This document shows positions 45,101-53,105 of a DNA stretch of 64,000 nt, piece after piece (within the stretch, counting starts at the first letter, position 1; every line of letters starts with the position of its first letter). Both the position numbers and the translations under genes were made by a program. The stretch is from positions 1 through 64,000 of the forward strand of contig CAUDQR010000010.1 of assembly GCA_958451615.1 (NCBI GenBank), read 5' to 3'. This DNA is from an uncultured Collinsella sp. Lineage in GTDB: Bacteria > Actinomycetota > Coriobacteriia > Coriobacteriales > Coriobacteriaceae. A model generated the notes under the pieces. That model was given only the letters and a program-made list of their open reading frames with translations, had not been told where the DNA came from and searched no databases.

Positions 45101-45399
45101 GTGCGACCTTGCGGCGCGCCCAGGCGAACCTCGGGCTGGCCCTCGATATTGCATATAAAGCTGTACCAGATAAGACAGGGCTCGGTGCACTCAAGCTCTA
45201 CGGTAAATATGCCGTCGCCCTCGTGCGTCATGGGATACCGAGACTCACCGATCTCATCGACCCAGGTGCGCAGCGTAAGCGTTGCCTGGTTGGGATCGGC
45301 ATCCTCCAAAATCACCGAGAGTGCAACGGAAGTTCCAGTGGTCACAGCGCCAAACGGAGTGCGAAACTGCGGCAGGCGGCTGTTGTGAATCAATCTCAT
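42103..45399 (-). CDS. GH13 amylase/neopullulanase-like domain fused to 4-alpha-glucanotransferase (GH77)
   Basis: A 1098-residue two-enzyme chain for alpha-glucan breakdown. The first part, about residues 1-620, is a GH13 enzyme with an N-terminal beta domain. Its conserved regions are all visible: DGVFNHTG, GWRLDVADEL (nucleophile Asp), LLGEVWED (acid Glu) and LLSSHDRPR. After a linker near residue 645, a MalQ-type GH77 domain runs to the end: AMGMRYWQVLPVNPTDFFRSPY, VIGDIPMYVSDDSADAWSEP, WGNPTFRWDHMK, VRLDHFLGF, NFIAEDLGYLTPGVR and YTSTHDTSTLAGW. It should cut branches or short linear glucans and then transfer them. It sits after the glycogen operon, separated by a terminator. A -10-like TATACT at 45461-45466 (minus strand) may drive it. 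Confidence 0.92.
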   Translation of the reverse strand: MRLIHNSRLPQFRTPFGAVTTGTSVALSVILEDADPNQATLTLRTWVDEIGESRYPMTHEGDGIFTVELECTEPCLIWYSFICNIEGQPEVRLGAPQGRTGGEGVTYDYAEVPSFQITVYKHRENRPAWYERGMVYQIFPDRYARDENWRERTLAEVEKPRNGIQRRMVEDWNEPPEYERAEDGSIKTWDFYGGSLKGIQEDLPRIAELGFTAIYLNPIFEAASNHRYDTADYTKIDPILGTEQDFTELCEAAEKLGISIILDGVFNHTGDDSIYFNRYGNYPGVGAWQSEDSPWRDAFYFHEDGSYDCWWGVGNMPAINESSELVRERLLGKDGVIRKWLRAGAHGWRLDVADELSDDFLAEIKKAVLAEKPDALLLGEVWEDASNKISYGHLRRYLQGSELDSAMDYPFRDMVIGFLMGYKNAYQAAEDIETLRENYPSEALSCALNLLSSHDRPRIISVLGGGPDESQLPECERSKWRLDENSMGLAKSRFWLATLMQMTFPGVPSIYYGDEYGLEGLTDPGNRRTLPTKDQLHDFDTLAIVKNASAVRRALPFMIDGEIKAFALNDEVLAYNRTGKDGESATVIINRSLRNSHRVTIPALGECASDVISGHECEIHNGTVTLDLYPLGSSIIYHHAEQRLQEPLDHGAGVVCHITSVPTDDGKPGTIGAPTRRFIDHLSAMGMRYWQVLPVNPTDFFRSPYAEPSAFAGNVDLLPESQVELAADFETWKARGGEDADPLYTAFKHRNADWLEKYCVYMAVKKYFEGESRHDWPADVARYNEHLIDDKRFHDEAELQAYMQYRFDLAWCELMNYAHKKGIEVIGDIPMYVSDDSADAWSEPENFWLSDTGKAIEISGAPPDNFAPEGQVWGNPTFRWDHMKQNGYRWWMDRLRRAFSLYDRVRLDHFLGFHSYFSIPAGKACADGRWLAGPGKDLFQTAFDELGPLNFIAEDLGYLTPGVRAMASTCGFPGMDVLEFSDYDVRCGVHPTPGKILYTSTHDTSTLAGWCTRSFAGGDEPSGVEVAAKLMGDALASDAPLVMMPLQDVLRLGDDARMNVPGVATGNWTWQADEAAVAAAEGKTAQLLRNTHRFWGEA

Positions 45400-45604
45400 A
45401 GTACGGTCCAGTTCTATACAGTCATGGCCAACGGGCCATGGGCTTAACGCACGTTACTTAAGTATATCGTTGCACTTTAGTTGTATAAACTACAGCCGCT
45501 CATTATCGGCGAACGGTTGTCCTAGAAAATCGTTTTACCATCCAAATTATCGCGGCATTCGAAAACGCACATACCGATACTATTTGTAGCCAACCAAAAG
45601 TACC

Positions 45605-45738
45605 CCGGTTTACTACGATAAATTGAATGATCTCAACCACAGTCAATTTGGTGATATTAAAACCTCAGGTAGAAGCGTTGCCAATTTTGTAGATTGCTCG
45701 TTGTGGTCGGCCGAAGCCATTTTGTCGTAGTAAACCGG
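45605..45738. repeat. 134-bp foldback element, copy B
   Basis: CCGGTTTACTACG (45605-45617) is exactly complementary to 45726-45738. The interior contains CAGGTAGA on the plus strand and CGACCACA on the minus strand, both also in the 130-bp element at 41490-41619. It lies in the 429-base gap between glgA and the GH13-GH77 gene, which has no gene in it. Confidence 0.65.
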
Positions 45739-45767
45739 CCCTCCTTTTAATGCGAAGTTCAACCAAG

Positions 45768-45798
45768 AAGAGGGCGCCTGCTTGGGGCGCCCTCTTTT
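45768..45798 (-). terminator. Terminator of glgA
   Basis: AAGAGGGCGCC (45768-45778) pairs with GGCGCCCTCTT (45786-45796). T-rich sequence follows on both sides (TTCTTGGTT on the minus strand), about 30 bases after the glgA stop codon. It would end the glycogen operon. Confidence 0.82.
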
Positions 45799-45828
45799 GC
45801 GTTGAGGATTAAGTTTTAATCGTCAGGA

Positions 45829-48108
45829 TTAGCGGCGCTTGCGGGCGGCCGTTGCCTTGCGGACGGAGGTCTTCTTGGTAGGAGCCTTTTCCTCAGTGGG
45901 AGCGGCGGGGGAGACCGAGGCCTCCTTGGCGGGCTCAGTCTTTGCCGTAGCCTTCGGAGCGGTCTTGACCTCGGCGGCCTTCGGTTTCGGCTCGGCCTTT
46001 ATTGCGGGCTTTTCCTCGACCTTAGCCTCTGCCTTGGGAGCAGCGGTCTTGGCCGTGGCCTTTTTGGCCGTCGCCGTAGCGCGCTTGCGCGTGGTGGTCT
46101 TGGCGGCCGGCTTAGCCTCGACAGCTTCCTCAGCCTTAGGCGCAGCGGGCGTCTCCTCGACTTTGGCGGCCGGCTTAGCGGCTGCCTTGGTCGTGGCGGC
46201 CTTCTTGGTCGTCGACTTCGTAGCCGTGGTCTTCTTGGCGGTCGTCTTCTTGGCAGCGGTCTTGGCCGGAGCCTTTGCCGCGGGCTTAACCTCGGCTGCA
46301 GCGGTCTCGGCCTTTACCTCGGGAACGACCTCGGCCTCGGTGGCCTTCTTGACAGCTGCGGTGGTGCGCTTGCGCGTGGTCGTTGCCTTGGCTGAAGTCG
46401 TCTTTGCAGCGGTGGCCTTAGTGGCAGTGGTCTTGGCTGCAGAGGTCTTGCTCGCAGTTGTAGACTTGCTCGCCGTGGCCTTCTTAGCCGTCGTCTTGCG
46501 GGCCGTCGTCTTCTTAGCGGCAGGCTTCGCAGCGGGCTTAACCTCGGCATCAGCAGCGGGCTTCGCCTCGGCCTTGGGCTCCTCAGCGGCCACCGGCTCA
46601 GCAACAGCCTCAGGCTCGTCGACAACAGCCGCCGGCCTCTCAATCTCCGGGTGCATAAAGAAGTACAGGTCCAGATACTTATCGGCCGAGCGTGTCCAGC
46701 TAAAGTCCTGGCTCATGGCCTGCGTGACCAGCTGATCCCACGCCTCACGGTTATCCCAGAACAGACGCGCCGCGCGGAAAACCGCATCGCCCATCTCGTC
46801 GCCGTTAAAGTTACTAAACGAGAATCCTGTGCCCTCGCCGGTAAACTCGTTATACGGGATCACGGTGTCCTTCAGACCACCGGTCTCGCGCACGATGGGC
46901 AGGGTGCCGTAGCGCATGGCGATGATCTGCGACAGGCCGCAGGGCTCAAACTTCGACGGCATCAGGAACATATCGGCGGCGGCATACATGCGCTGCGACA
47001 GCGCCGGATCGAACTCGATACGCGCGGCCATGGTGCCCGGGTACTTGTCCTGGAAGTAGCGCAGACCGTCCTCGTAGTCGCGGTCGCCGGTGCCCAGCAC
47101 GGCCACCTGCACGCCGCCGGCCAGAATGCGGTCGAGCGCATACATGACCAGGTCCATGCCCTTCTGGCGCGTCAGGCGCGTGACCATCACCATAAGCGGG
47201 CGGTCGTCGCGAACCTCGAGCCCCAGCTCTTCCTGCAGCTTGGCCTTGCACACGGCCTTACCAGAACGGTCCTCCACGGTGTAGTTGGCGGCAATGCGCT
47301 TGTCGGTCGCCGGGTCAAAGCCTGCGACGTCGATGCCATTCAAAATGCCCTGCAGCGCATACGAACGCTCACGCAGAACGCCGTCCAGGCCCTCGCCAAA
47401 TTCGGGCGTCTGGATCTCGTTGGCATAGGTGGGGCTCACCGTGGTGATGGCATCGGCATAGCGCAGCGCGCCCAGCATGTAGTTGATGCTGCAGGCATCG
47501 CAACGCAGCTGCGAGGCGGCCGCCGGAATATGCGCCACACCCAGGATGTCCTCCATCACGGTGTCGCTAAACTGGCCCTGGAACGCCACGTTGTGGATCG
47601 AGAACACGGTCTTGACGCGGTCGTACAGCGGCAGGCCCTGGTAGAACTCGCGCAAGAACACGGGCGCCAGTGCCGTCTGCCAGTCGTTGCAGTGCAGGAC
47701 GTCGCACTCAAAGCCGGCCGGCAGGTGCTGCAGGCTCTCGGTAATGGCCTTAGAGAAGAACGCAAAGCGCTCACCGTCATCAAAGAAGCCGTACGGATAG
47801 TCGCGCGCAAAGTAGCGCTCGTTGTCGATGAACATATAGGTGACGCCGTCGCGCTCGAGCTTCTCGAGCCCGCAGTACTCATTGCGCCAGCCCAGGCTCA
47901 CGTAAAAATCGGAGAAGTGCTCCATCTGCGCCTTGTACTCGTCCTTGATGGTGGCGTACTTGGGCACCATCACGATGACTTCGGCGCCGGCGCGTACAAG
48001 CGCCGCGGGCAGCGAGCCCGCCACGTCGCCCAGGCCACCGGTCTTTACAAACGGTGCGCACTCGGCCGAGGCAAACACGATCTGCATCTTTTTGCTGGAA
48101 TCAGCCAT
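45829..48108 (-). CDS. glgA: Glycogen synthase with long Lys/Ala/Thr-rich tail
   Basis: A 759-residue GT5 enzyme that elongates glycogen from ADP-glucose. The second ATG (48108) is preferred because GGGAG lies 5 bases before it. The catalytic part covers about residues 1-488: CAPFVKTGGLGDVAGSLP with the substrate-binding Lys-Thr-Gly-Gly, the ADP-binding LMVMVTRLTRQKGMDLVMYAL, and MPSKFEPCGLSQIIAMRYGTLPIVRETGGL with the conserved Glu. The remaining 270 residues are a low-complexity tail of Lys, Ala, Thr and Glu with repeated AAKKTTAKK-like units, resembling histone H1-type tails. The tail is absent from ordinary GlgA proteins. It is the last gene of the glycogen operon. Confidence 0.94.
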   Translation of the reverse strand: MADSSKKMQIVFASAECAPFVKTGGLGDVAGSLPAALVRAGAEVIVMVPKYATIKDEYKAQMEHFSDFYVSLGWRNEYCGLEKLERDGVTYMFIDNERYFARDYPYGFFDDGERFAFFSKAITESLQHLPAGFECDVLHCNDWQTALAPVFLREFYQGLPLYDRVKTVFSIHNVAFQGQFSDTVMEDILGVAHIPAAASQLRCDACSINYMLGALRYADAITTVSPTYANEIQTPEFGEGLDGVLRERSYALQGILNGIDVAGFDPATDKRIAANYTVEDRSGKAVCKAKLQEELGLEVRDDRPLMVMVTRLTRQKGMDLVMYALDRILAGGVQVAVLGTGDRDYEDGLRYFQDKYPGTMAARIEFDPALSQRMYAAADMFLMPSKFEPCGLSQIIAMRYGTLPIVRETGGLKDTVIPYNEFTGEGTGFSFSNFNGDEMGDAVFRAARLFWDNREAWDQLVTQAMSQDFSWTRSADKYLDLYFFMHPEIERPAAVVDEPEAVAEPVAAEEPKAEAKPAADAEVKPAAKPAAKKTTARKTTAKKATASKSTTASKTSAAKTTATKATAAKTTSAKATTTRKRTTAAVKKATEAEVVPEVKAETAAAEVKPAAKAPAKTAAKKTTAKKTTATKSTTKKAATTKAAAKPAAKVEETPAAPKAEEAVEAKPAAKTTTRKRATATAKKATAKTAAPKAEAKVEEKPAIKAEPKPKAAEVKTAPKATAKTEPAKEASVSPAAPTEEKAPTKKTSVRKATAARKRR

Positions 48109-48131
48109 ATTGTCTCCCATGTTGTTATTCG

Positions 48132-48168
48132 AGAATAGCCGCCAGGCGCGAACCGGGCGGCTATTCTA
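48132..48168 (-). other. Hairpin between glgD and glgA
   Basis: AGAATAGCCGCC (48132-48143) pairs perfectly with GGCGGCTATTCT (48157-48168). There is no T-run after it. It lies in the 90-base gap, just before the glgA ribosome binding site, and may tune glgA expression relative to glgD. Confidence 0.6.
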
Positions 48169-48198
48169 CATGTTACGAGCGATGTTGCGGTGCCAACG

Positions 48199-49326
48199 TT
48201 AACGTACGATGGTGGTGTCGGAAGTTAACGGAGCCTTGCCCAGCACCAGGATGTTCTCGGGCGTGCCGCGAAGCTCGGTGTTGGTGGGAACCACGTTGTT
48301 CTTGTCCAGGATGGCGTTCTCGACGCGTGCGCCGCTCTTGATGATGCAGCTCTGGTTAATGATCGAGTTGGTCACCGAGGCGCCTTCCTCAACCACGACG
48401 CCGCGCGACAAGATCGAGTTGCGCACGGTGCCCTTGATGATGCAGCCGGCCGAAATGATCGAGTTGCAGGCGTGGCTGCCGGTCGCATAGCGCGAAGGCG
48501 GCACGTCGTGAGCCTTGGTCAGGATCGGGCGCTCGGGATCGAAGAGCTGGTCGGCCACGGTCTGGTCGAGCAGGTCCATGCTGCGGCGATACAGCGATTT
48601 CTCGCTAAATACGCCCACGACCTCGCCCTTGTACTCGTAGCTGCACACGTCGATGTTGCCAAAGTCGCCCTGGAGTGCCTCGAGCAGGTCCAGATAGTCG
48701 GCGGCCTGGTAGTGGTCGATGATCTCGAGCAGCGTCTCGCGGTTGACGATGCAGCAGTCCATGGAGGCGTTGTCGCCGTACACGACGCCGGCGCTCACGC
48801 CCGTCAGGCGACCGTTCTCGTTAATCTCGAGCTTGGTCTCGTCATCGACGTTGCGCGTGGCCTTGCAGTACACCACGGTCATCTGGGCACCGGAGTTCTC
48901 GTGCGCCTCGATGATGGTGTTGAGGTCCATGTTAAAGATGATGTTGGTACCCATCATCACAACATAGGGCTTGTCCGAGCGCTGGAACAGCGTCTTATTG
49001 GAAATGATGTCGCGCAGCAGGAAGCGCATGCCGCCCTTGGTGGTGCCATACGCGTTGCCGGGCACCATGAACAGGCCGCCCTTCTTGCGGTCCAAGCCCC
49101 AGTCCTTGCCCGAGCCCACGTGGTCGATCAGCGAGCGGTAGTTACCCGGCATGACGACGCCAACGGTCTTGATGCCGGCATTCATCATGTTGGACAGCGG
49201 AAAGTCGATCAGGCGGTAGCGGCCCAAAAACGGAACGGACGCGATGGGGCGGTCCTTGAGCAGGACGCTGCCGTAGGTCGAAGAGTAGTTAGCGGTGATA
49301 TAACCGATGGCCTTGCGATTGATCAT
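48199..49326 (-). CDS. glgD: Glucose-1-phosphate adenylyltransferase, GlgD-type subunit
   Basis: A 375-residue non-canonical partner of GlgC. The ATG at 49326 is chosen because it lies 4 bases after the glgC stop; a longer frame would overlap glgC. The N-terminus has RPIASVPFLGRYRLIDFPLSNMMNAGI but lacks the full GlgC nucleotide-binding glycine loop, as usual in GlgD. The C-terminal part is a left-handed beta-helix with hexad repeats (SIISAGCIIKGTVRNSILSRGVVV). In Firmicutes GlgD activates GlgC in a heterotetramer. Confidence 0.93.
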   Translation of the reverse strand: MINRKAIGYITANYSSTYGSVLLKDRPIASVPFLGRYRLIDFPLSNMMNAGIKTVGVVMPGNYRSLIDHVGSGKDWGLDRKKGGLFMVPGNAYGTTKGGMRFLLRDIISNKTLFQRSDKPYVVMMGTNIIFNMDLNTIIEAHENSGAQMTVVYCKATRNVDDETKLEINENGRLTGVSAGVVYGDNASMDCCIVNRETLLEIIDHYQAADYLDLLEALQGDFGNIDVCSYEYKGEVVGVFSEKSLYRRSMDLLDQTVADQLFDPERPILTKAHDVPPSRYATGSHACNSIISAGCIIKGTVRNSILSRGVVVEEGASVTNSIINQSCIIKSGARVENAILDKNNVVPTNTELRGTPENILVLGKAPLTSDTTIVR

Positions 49327-49330
49327 CGGA

Positions 49331-50479
49331 TCATTCCCCCTTCCCGATAACGACGTCATTTCCAACGACGGCCGTATCCTTGGTGGTATCGACAGAGCCG
49401 AGCTTCACGCCCTCTTCGACCGTGGAGTTCTCGCCCAAAATAGCGCGGCAGATGTGCGCGCCGCTCTTAACGTGCGCACCCGGCAGCAGCACGGAGTCCT
49501 CGACCACGGCGCGCTCCTCGATGATGACATCGGTCGAAAGAATCGAGTGGCGAGCGGTGCCGTAGATCTTGCAGCCGTTGGAGACCAGGCAGTCGTCCAG
49601 GCGGCCGTCCGGGCCAATGTAGTGCGGCGGACGCGTGGTGATGTTGGACATGATGGGGAAGTTCTTGTCGAACAGATCGAACTCGGGGTTGTTGCCCAGC
49701 AGGTCCATCGAGGTCTCGTGGAAGCTGGCGATGGTGCCGACATCCTTCCAAAAGCCGTGGAACTCGTAGCTGTAAAGGCGCTTGTTCTCGCCGAGCAGCT
49801 TGGGGATGATGTCCTTGCCAAAGTCGTGGCTCGAGCGCTGGTCCAGGGCGTCCTCCTCGAGCGCCTCGATCAGCACGTCGGCCGAGAAGATGTAGATGCC
49901 CATGGACGCGAGGTTCGAATCGGGCTTCTCGGGCTTCTCGGTGAACTTGGTGATGCGGCCGTCCTCGGGGTCGGTGGTCAGGATGCCAAAGCGGCTGGCC
50001 TCCTCCCACGGCACGGGCATAACGCTCACCGTGAGGTCGGCGTTGTTCTCAATGTGCGTCTTGAGCATCTTGCGGTAGTCCATGCGATACAGGTGATCGC
50101 CCGAAAGAATCAGGACGTACTTGGGGTCGTTAGCCTTGATGTAGTCGAGGTTCTGCGTAATGGCGTCGGCCGTGCCCGCATACCAGGCGCCGCCGGTCTG
50201 CGTCTCGTACGGCGGCAGGATCGACACGCCGCCGTCGCGGCTGTCCAGATCCCACGCCTCGCCGGAGCCCACGTAGGCATGCAGCAGGTAGGGACGGTAC
50301 TGCGTCAGAACGCCCACCGTGTCGATGCCCGAGTTGGAGCAGTTGGACAGCGAAAAGTCGATAATGCGGAACTTGCCACCAAAGCTAACCGCCGGCTTGG
50401 CGATCTTTTGGGTGAGTGCCCCCAATCGGCTGCCCTGTCCTCCTGCGAGGAGCATCGCGATGCATTCTTTCTTACTCAT
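49331..50479 (-). CDS. glgC: Glucose-1-phosphate adenylyltransferase, catalytic subunit
   Basis: A 382-residue enzyme that makes ADP-glucose, the committed step of glycogen synthesis. Motifs: [56 protein letters not shown] and [20 protein letters not shown], followed by a beta-helix C-terminal domain. The start follows AGAAGGAG. It lies between glgP and glgD in a tightly packed operon. Confidence 0.96.
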   Translation of the reverse strand: MSKKECIAMLLAGGQGSRLGALTQKIAKPAVSFGGKFRIIDFSLSNCSNSGIDTVGVLTQYRPYLLHAYVGSGEAWDLDSRDGGVSILPPYETQTGGAWYAGTADAITQNLDYIKANDPKYVLILSGDHLYRMDYRKMLKTHIENNADLTVSVMPVPWEEASRFGILTTDPEDGRITKFTEKPEKPDSNLASMGIYIFSADVLIEALEEDALDQRSSHDFGKDIIPKLLGENKRLYSYEFHGFWKDVGTIASFHETSMDLLGNNPEFDLFDKNFPIMSNITTRPPHYIGPDGRLDDCLVSNGCKIYGTARHSILSTDVIIEERAVVEDSVLLPGAHVKSGAHICRAILGENSTVEEGVKLGSVDTTKDTAVVGNDVVIGKGE

Positions 50480-50584
50480 CGATTTCTCCTTCTGTCATCG
50501 ATGTTTCTAACCCATTAGCGGCGGACGCGGCGCTCGGTCGCGCCCGCCGAATAATGCCGTGCGGCAAAGGGAGCTCGCGCGCCT

Positions 50585-53011
50585 TTACGCGTGCCAGATC
50601 TCGTCGCGGTACTCGCGAATAGTGCGGTCGCTCGAGAACCAGCCGGAGGAGGCGGTGTTGAGCAGGGCCTTGCGGTTCCAGGTCTCCTGGTCGCCGTAGC
50701 TGTTCGTGAGCTTCTCCCATGCATCCACGTAGCTGCGGAAATCGGCCATGACCAGGTCGGGGTCGTTGTTGTTCATGAGCTCGTTGTAGATGCTCTCGAA
50801 GTTGCCCGAAAGACCCGCAAAGGTGTTGTCCTTGAGCTCATCCATCACGCGGCCCAGGCGCTCACGGTCGCCGTTGAGCGTATCCCACGCAAAGTAGCTG
50901 TTGGATGCCCAGAGCTGCTCGACCTCGGGAGCGGTCAGGCCAAAGATGGCCTCGTTCTCGCGGCCGGCCAGGTCGGCGATCTCGATGTTGGCGCCGTCGA
51001 GGGTACCCAGCGTAATGGCGCCGTTCATCATGAGCTTCATGTTGGACGTGCCCGAAGCCTCCTTACCGGCCGTGGAGATCTGCTCCGAGATCTCGGCGGC
51101 GGGGTAGATGAGCTGGGCGTTGCTTACGCGGAAGTTGGGGATAAAGCAGACCTTCATGACCTCGTTGACGCGGGCGTCGTTGTTGATGACGTCGGCCACG
51201 GAGTTAATGAGGCGGATGGTCTCCTTGGCGAAGGTGTAGCTCGAGGCAGCCTTGCCGCTAAAGATGAAGGTCGTCGGCGTCACGTGGAAGTTAGGATCGG
51301 CGATGCGACGGTTGTAGATGTCCATCACCTTCATGATGTTCATGAGCTGGCGCTTGTAGGCGTGGAAGCGCTTCACCTGGACATCGAAGACGGTGTTGGG
51401 GTCAATAACCAGACCGGTCTCGGCCTTGACGTAGGCGGCCAGACGCTCCTTGTTGGCGCGCTTGGAGGCACCCACGGCCTTCAGGAATTCGGTGTCGTCC
51501 TTAAACTCCTTGAGCTTCTCCAGCTCAAAGGCGTCCTTGAGCCAGCCATCGCCAATGGCCTCGGTCACGAGCTTGGCGTAGGTGGGGTTGGCCTCGGCAA
51601 AGAAGCGACGATGCGAGATGCCGTTGGTCTTGTTGTTGAACTTCTCGGGCGTCAGGGCATAGAAGTCCTTGAGCACGATGTTCTTGATGATGTCGGAGTG
51701 GATTTTGGCCACGCCGTTGACGCTATGGCTGCAGATCACGGACAGGTTGGCCATGCGAATCTCGCCGTCCCACAGAATGGCGGTCTGGCGCAGACGCTCC
51801 TGCCAGCCCTCCTGTGTGGTGTCGAACGACTCGTGCCAACGACGGCTGATCTCGTCGATGATCTGGTACACACGGGGGAGGAGCTTGGAGAACGTGCCGA
51901 TGGGCCACTTCTCCAGGGCCTCGGGCAGGATGGTGTGGTTGGTGTAGCTCACGACCTGCGTCACGATGTTCCAGGCGTCATCCCACTCGAGCTTCTTCTC
52001 GTCGATCAGGATACGCATGAGCTCGGGGCCGCACATGGCGGGGTGCGTGTCGTTGGTGTGGATGGCAACAAACTGCGGCAGCAGCTCCCAGTTAGCGCCG
52101 TGTTCCTTCTCAAAGGTGTCGAGCAGGCTGTAGATACCAGCCGAGACAAACAGGTACTCCTGCTTCAGACGCAGCAGACGGCCGTGCTCGCCAGCGTCGT
52201 TGGGGTAGAGGATGGCACTGATGGCCTCGGCCTCGGCGCGCTCGGCATCGGCCAGGGCATAGTCGCCACGGTTGAAGGCCTCCAGATCGAAGTGCTCCTC
52301 GACCGGCTCGGCGGCCCAGACGCGCAGCTTGTTGACGGTCTCGCCGGCATAGCCCACGACGGGGATGTCATAAGGGACGGCCAGGATATCCTGCGTGTCC
52401 ACCGTGCGGTAAAACGTGCGGCCGTCCTCCTCAAAGCCCTCAACATGGCCACCAAACTTGATGGTCACGGCCTTGTCCTGACGACGGACCTCCCAGGGAT
52501 AGCCGTGGGTGAGCCACTCGTCGGTGGCCTCGACCTGGCTGCCGTTGACGATCTCCTGCTTAAACAGACCGTAGCGGTAGCGCATGCCGTTGCCGTAGCC
52601 GGCAATGCCCTCGGCTGCCATGGAATCCAGGAAGCATGCGGCCAGACGGCCCAGACCGCCGTTGCCCAGAGCCGGATCGGGCTCCTGGTTCTCGATGACG
52701 GACAGGTCAAAGCCCATGTCGTCGAGCGCCTCGGCGACCATGTCGCGCACGCCAAAGTTGAGCAGGTAGTTGTCGAGCAGGCGGCCGATCAAAAACTCGA
52801 TCGAGAAGTAGTACACGCGCTTCTTGCCCTCGGCGGTGACGCGGGCGTCACTCTTGGTGGCAACGGTGCGCGCCTTCTCGGCCACGAGCTTGGCCAAGGC
52901 GTTAAAGCGGTCGAGGTCGCTGGCGGCCTCGACGCTCTTGCCGCTGATGCTCATGACGGCATCGCGATAGAGCTCGGTAAACTCCTGCTTGTTGTCGAAG
53001 ATCTTATTCAT
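50585..53011 (-). CDS. glgP: Glycogen phosphorylase
   Basis: An 808-residue GT35 enzyme that releases glucose-1-phosphate from glycogen. Key regions: PDPALGNGGLGRLAACFLDSMA near residue 112, AIHTNDTHPAMCGPELMRILID, VSYTNHTILPEALEKW, DVQVKRFHAYKRQLMN and the pyridoxal-phosphate lysine motif KEASGTSNMKLMMNG near residue 650. The start follows AAAGGAACG. Its presence between branching enzyme and pyrophosphorylase genes puts synthesis and breakdown under one transcript. Confidence 0.96.
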   Translation of the reverse strand: MNKIFDNKQEFTELYRDAVMSISGKSVEAASDLDRFNALAKLVAEKARTVATKSDARVTAEGKKRVYYFSIEFLIGRLLDNYLLNFGVRDMVAEALDDMGFDLSVIENQEPDPALGNGGLGRLAACFLDSMAAEGIAGYGNGMRYRYGLFKQEIVNGSQVEATDEWLTHGYPWEVRRQDKAVTIKFGGHVEGFEEDGRTFYRTVDTQDILAVPYDIPVVGYAGETVNKLRVWAAEPVEEHFDLEAFNRGDYALADAERAEAEAISAILYPNDAGEHGRLLRLKQEYLFVSAGIYSLLDTFEKEHGANWELLPQFVAIHTNDTHPAMCGPELMRILIDEKKLEWDDAWNIVTQVVSYTNHTILPEALEKWPIGTFSKLLPRVYQIIDEISRRWHESFDTTQEGWQERLRQTAILWDGEIRMANLSVICSHSVNGVAKIHSDIIKNIVLKDFYALTPEKFNNKTNGISHRRFFAEANPTYAKLVTEAIGDGWLKDAFELEKLKEFKDDTEFLKAVGASKRANKERLAAYVKAETGLVIDPNTVFDVQVKRFHAYKRQLMNIMKVMDIYNRRIADPNFHVTPTTFIFSGKAASSYTFAKETIRLINSVADVINNDARVNEVMKVCFIPNFRVSNAQLIYPAAEISEQISTAGKEASGTSNMKLMMNGAITLGTLDGANIEIADLAGRENEAIFGLTAPEVEQLWASNSYFAWDTLNGDRERLGRVMDELKDNTFAGLSGNFESIYNELMNNNDPDLVMADFRSYVDAWEKLTNSYGDQETWNRKALLNTASSGWFSSDRTIREYRDEIWHA

Positions 53012-53105
53012 ACGTTCCTTTCCCCCGGGGATGTTTCTCCCGGAACGGTAATGACTTGTATCCTACGCCCCGTCGGGGCGGGTAATTGCAGTGGTAACGC
53101 TTTTG

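Noticed and set aside
46651..48138. Plus-strand open frame opposite glgA
   Set aside because: It is antisense to the GlgA catalytic core and has no family similarity.
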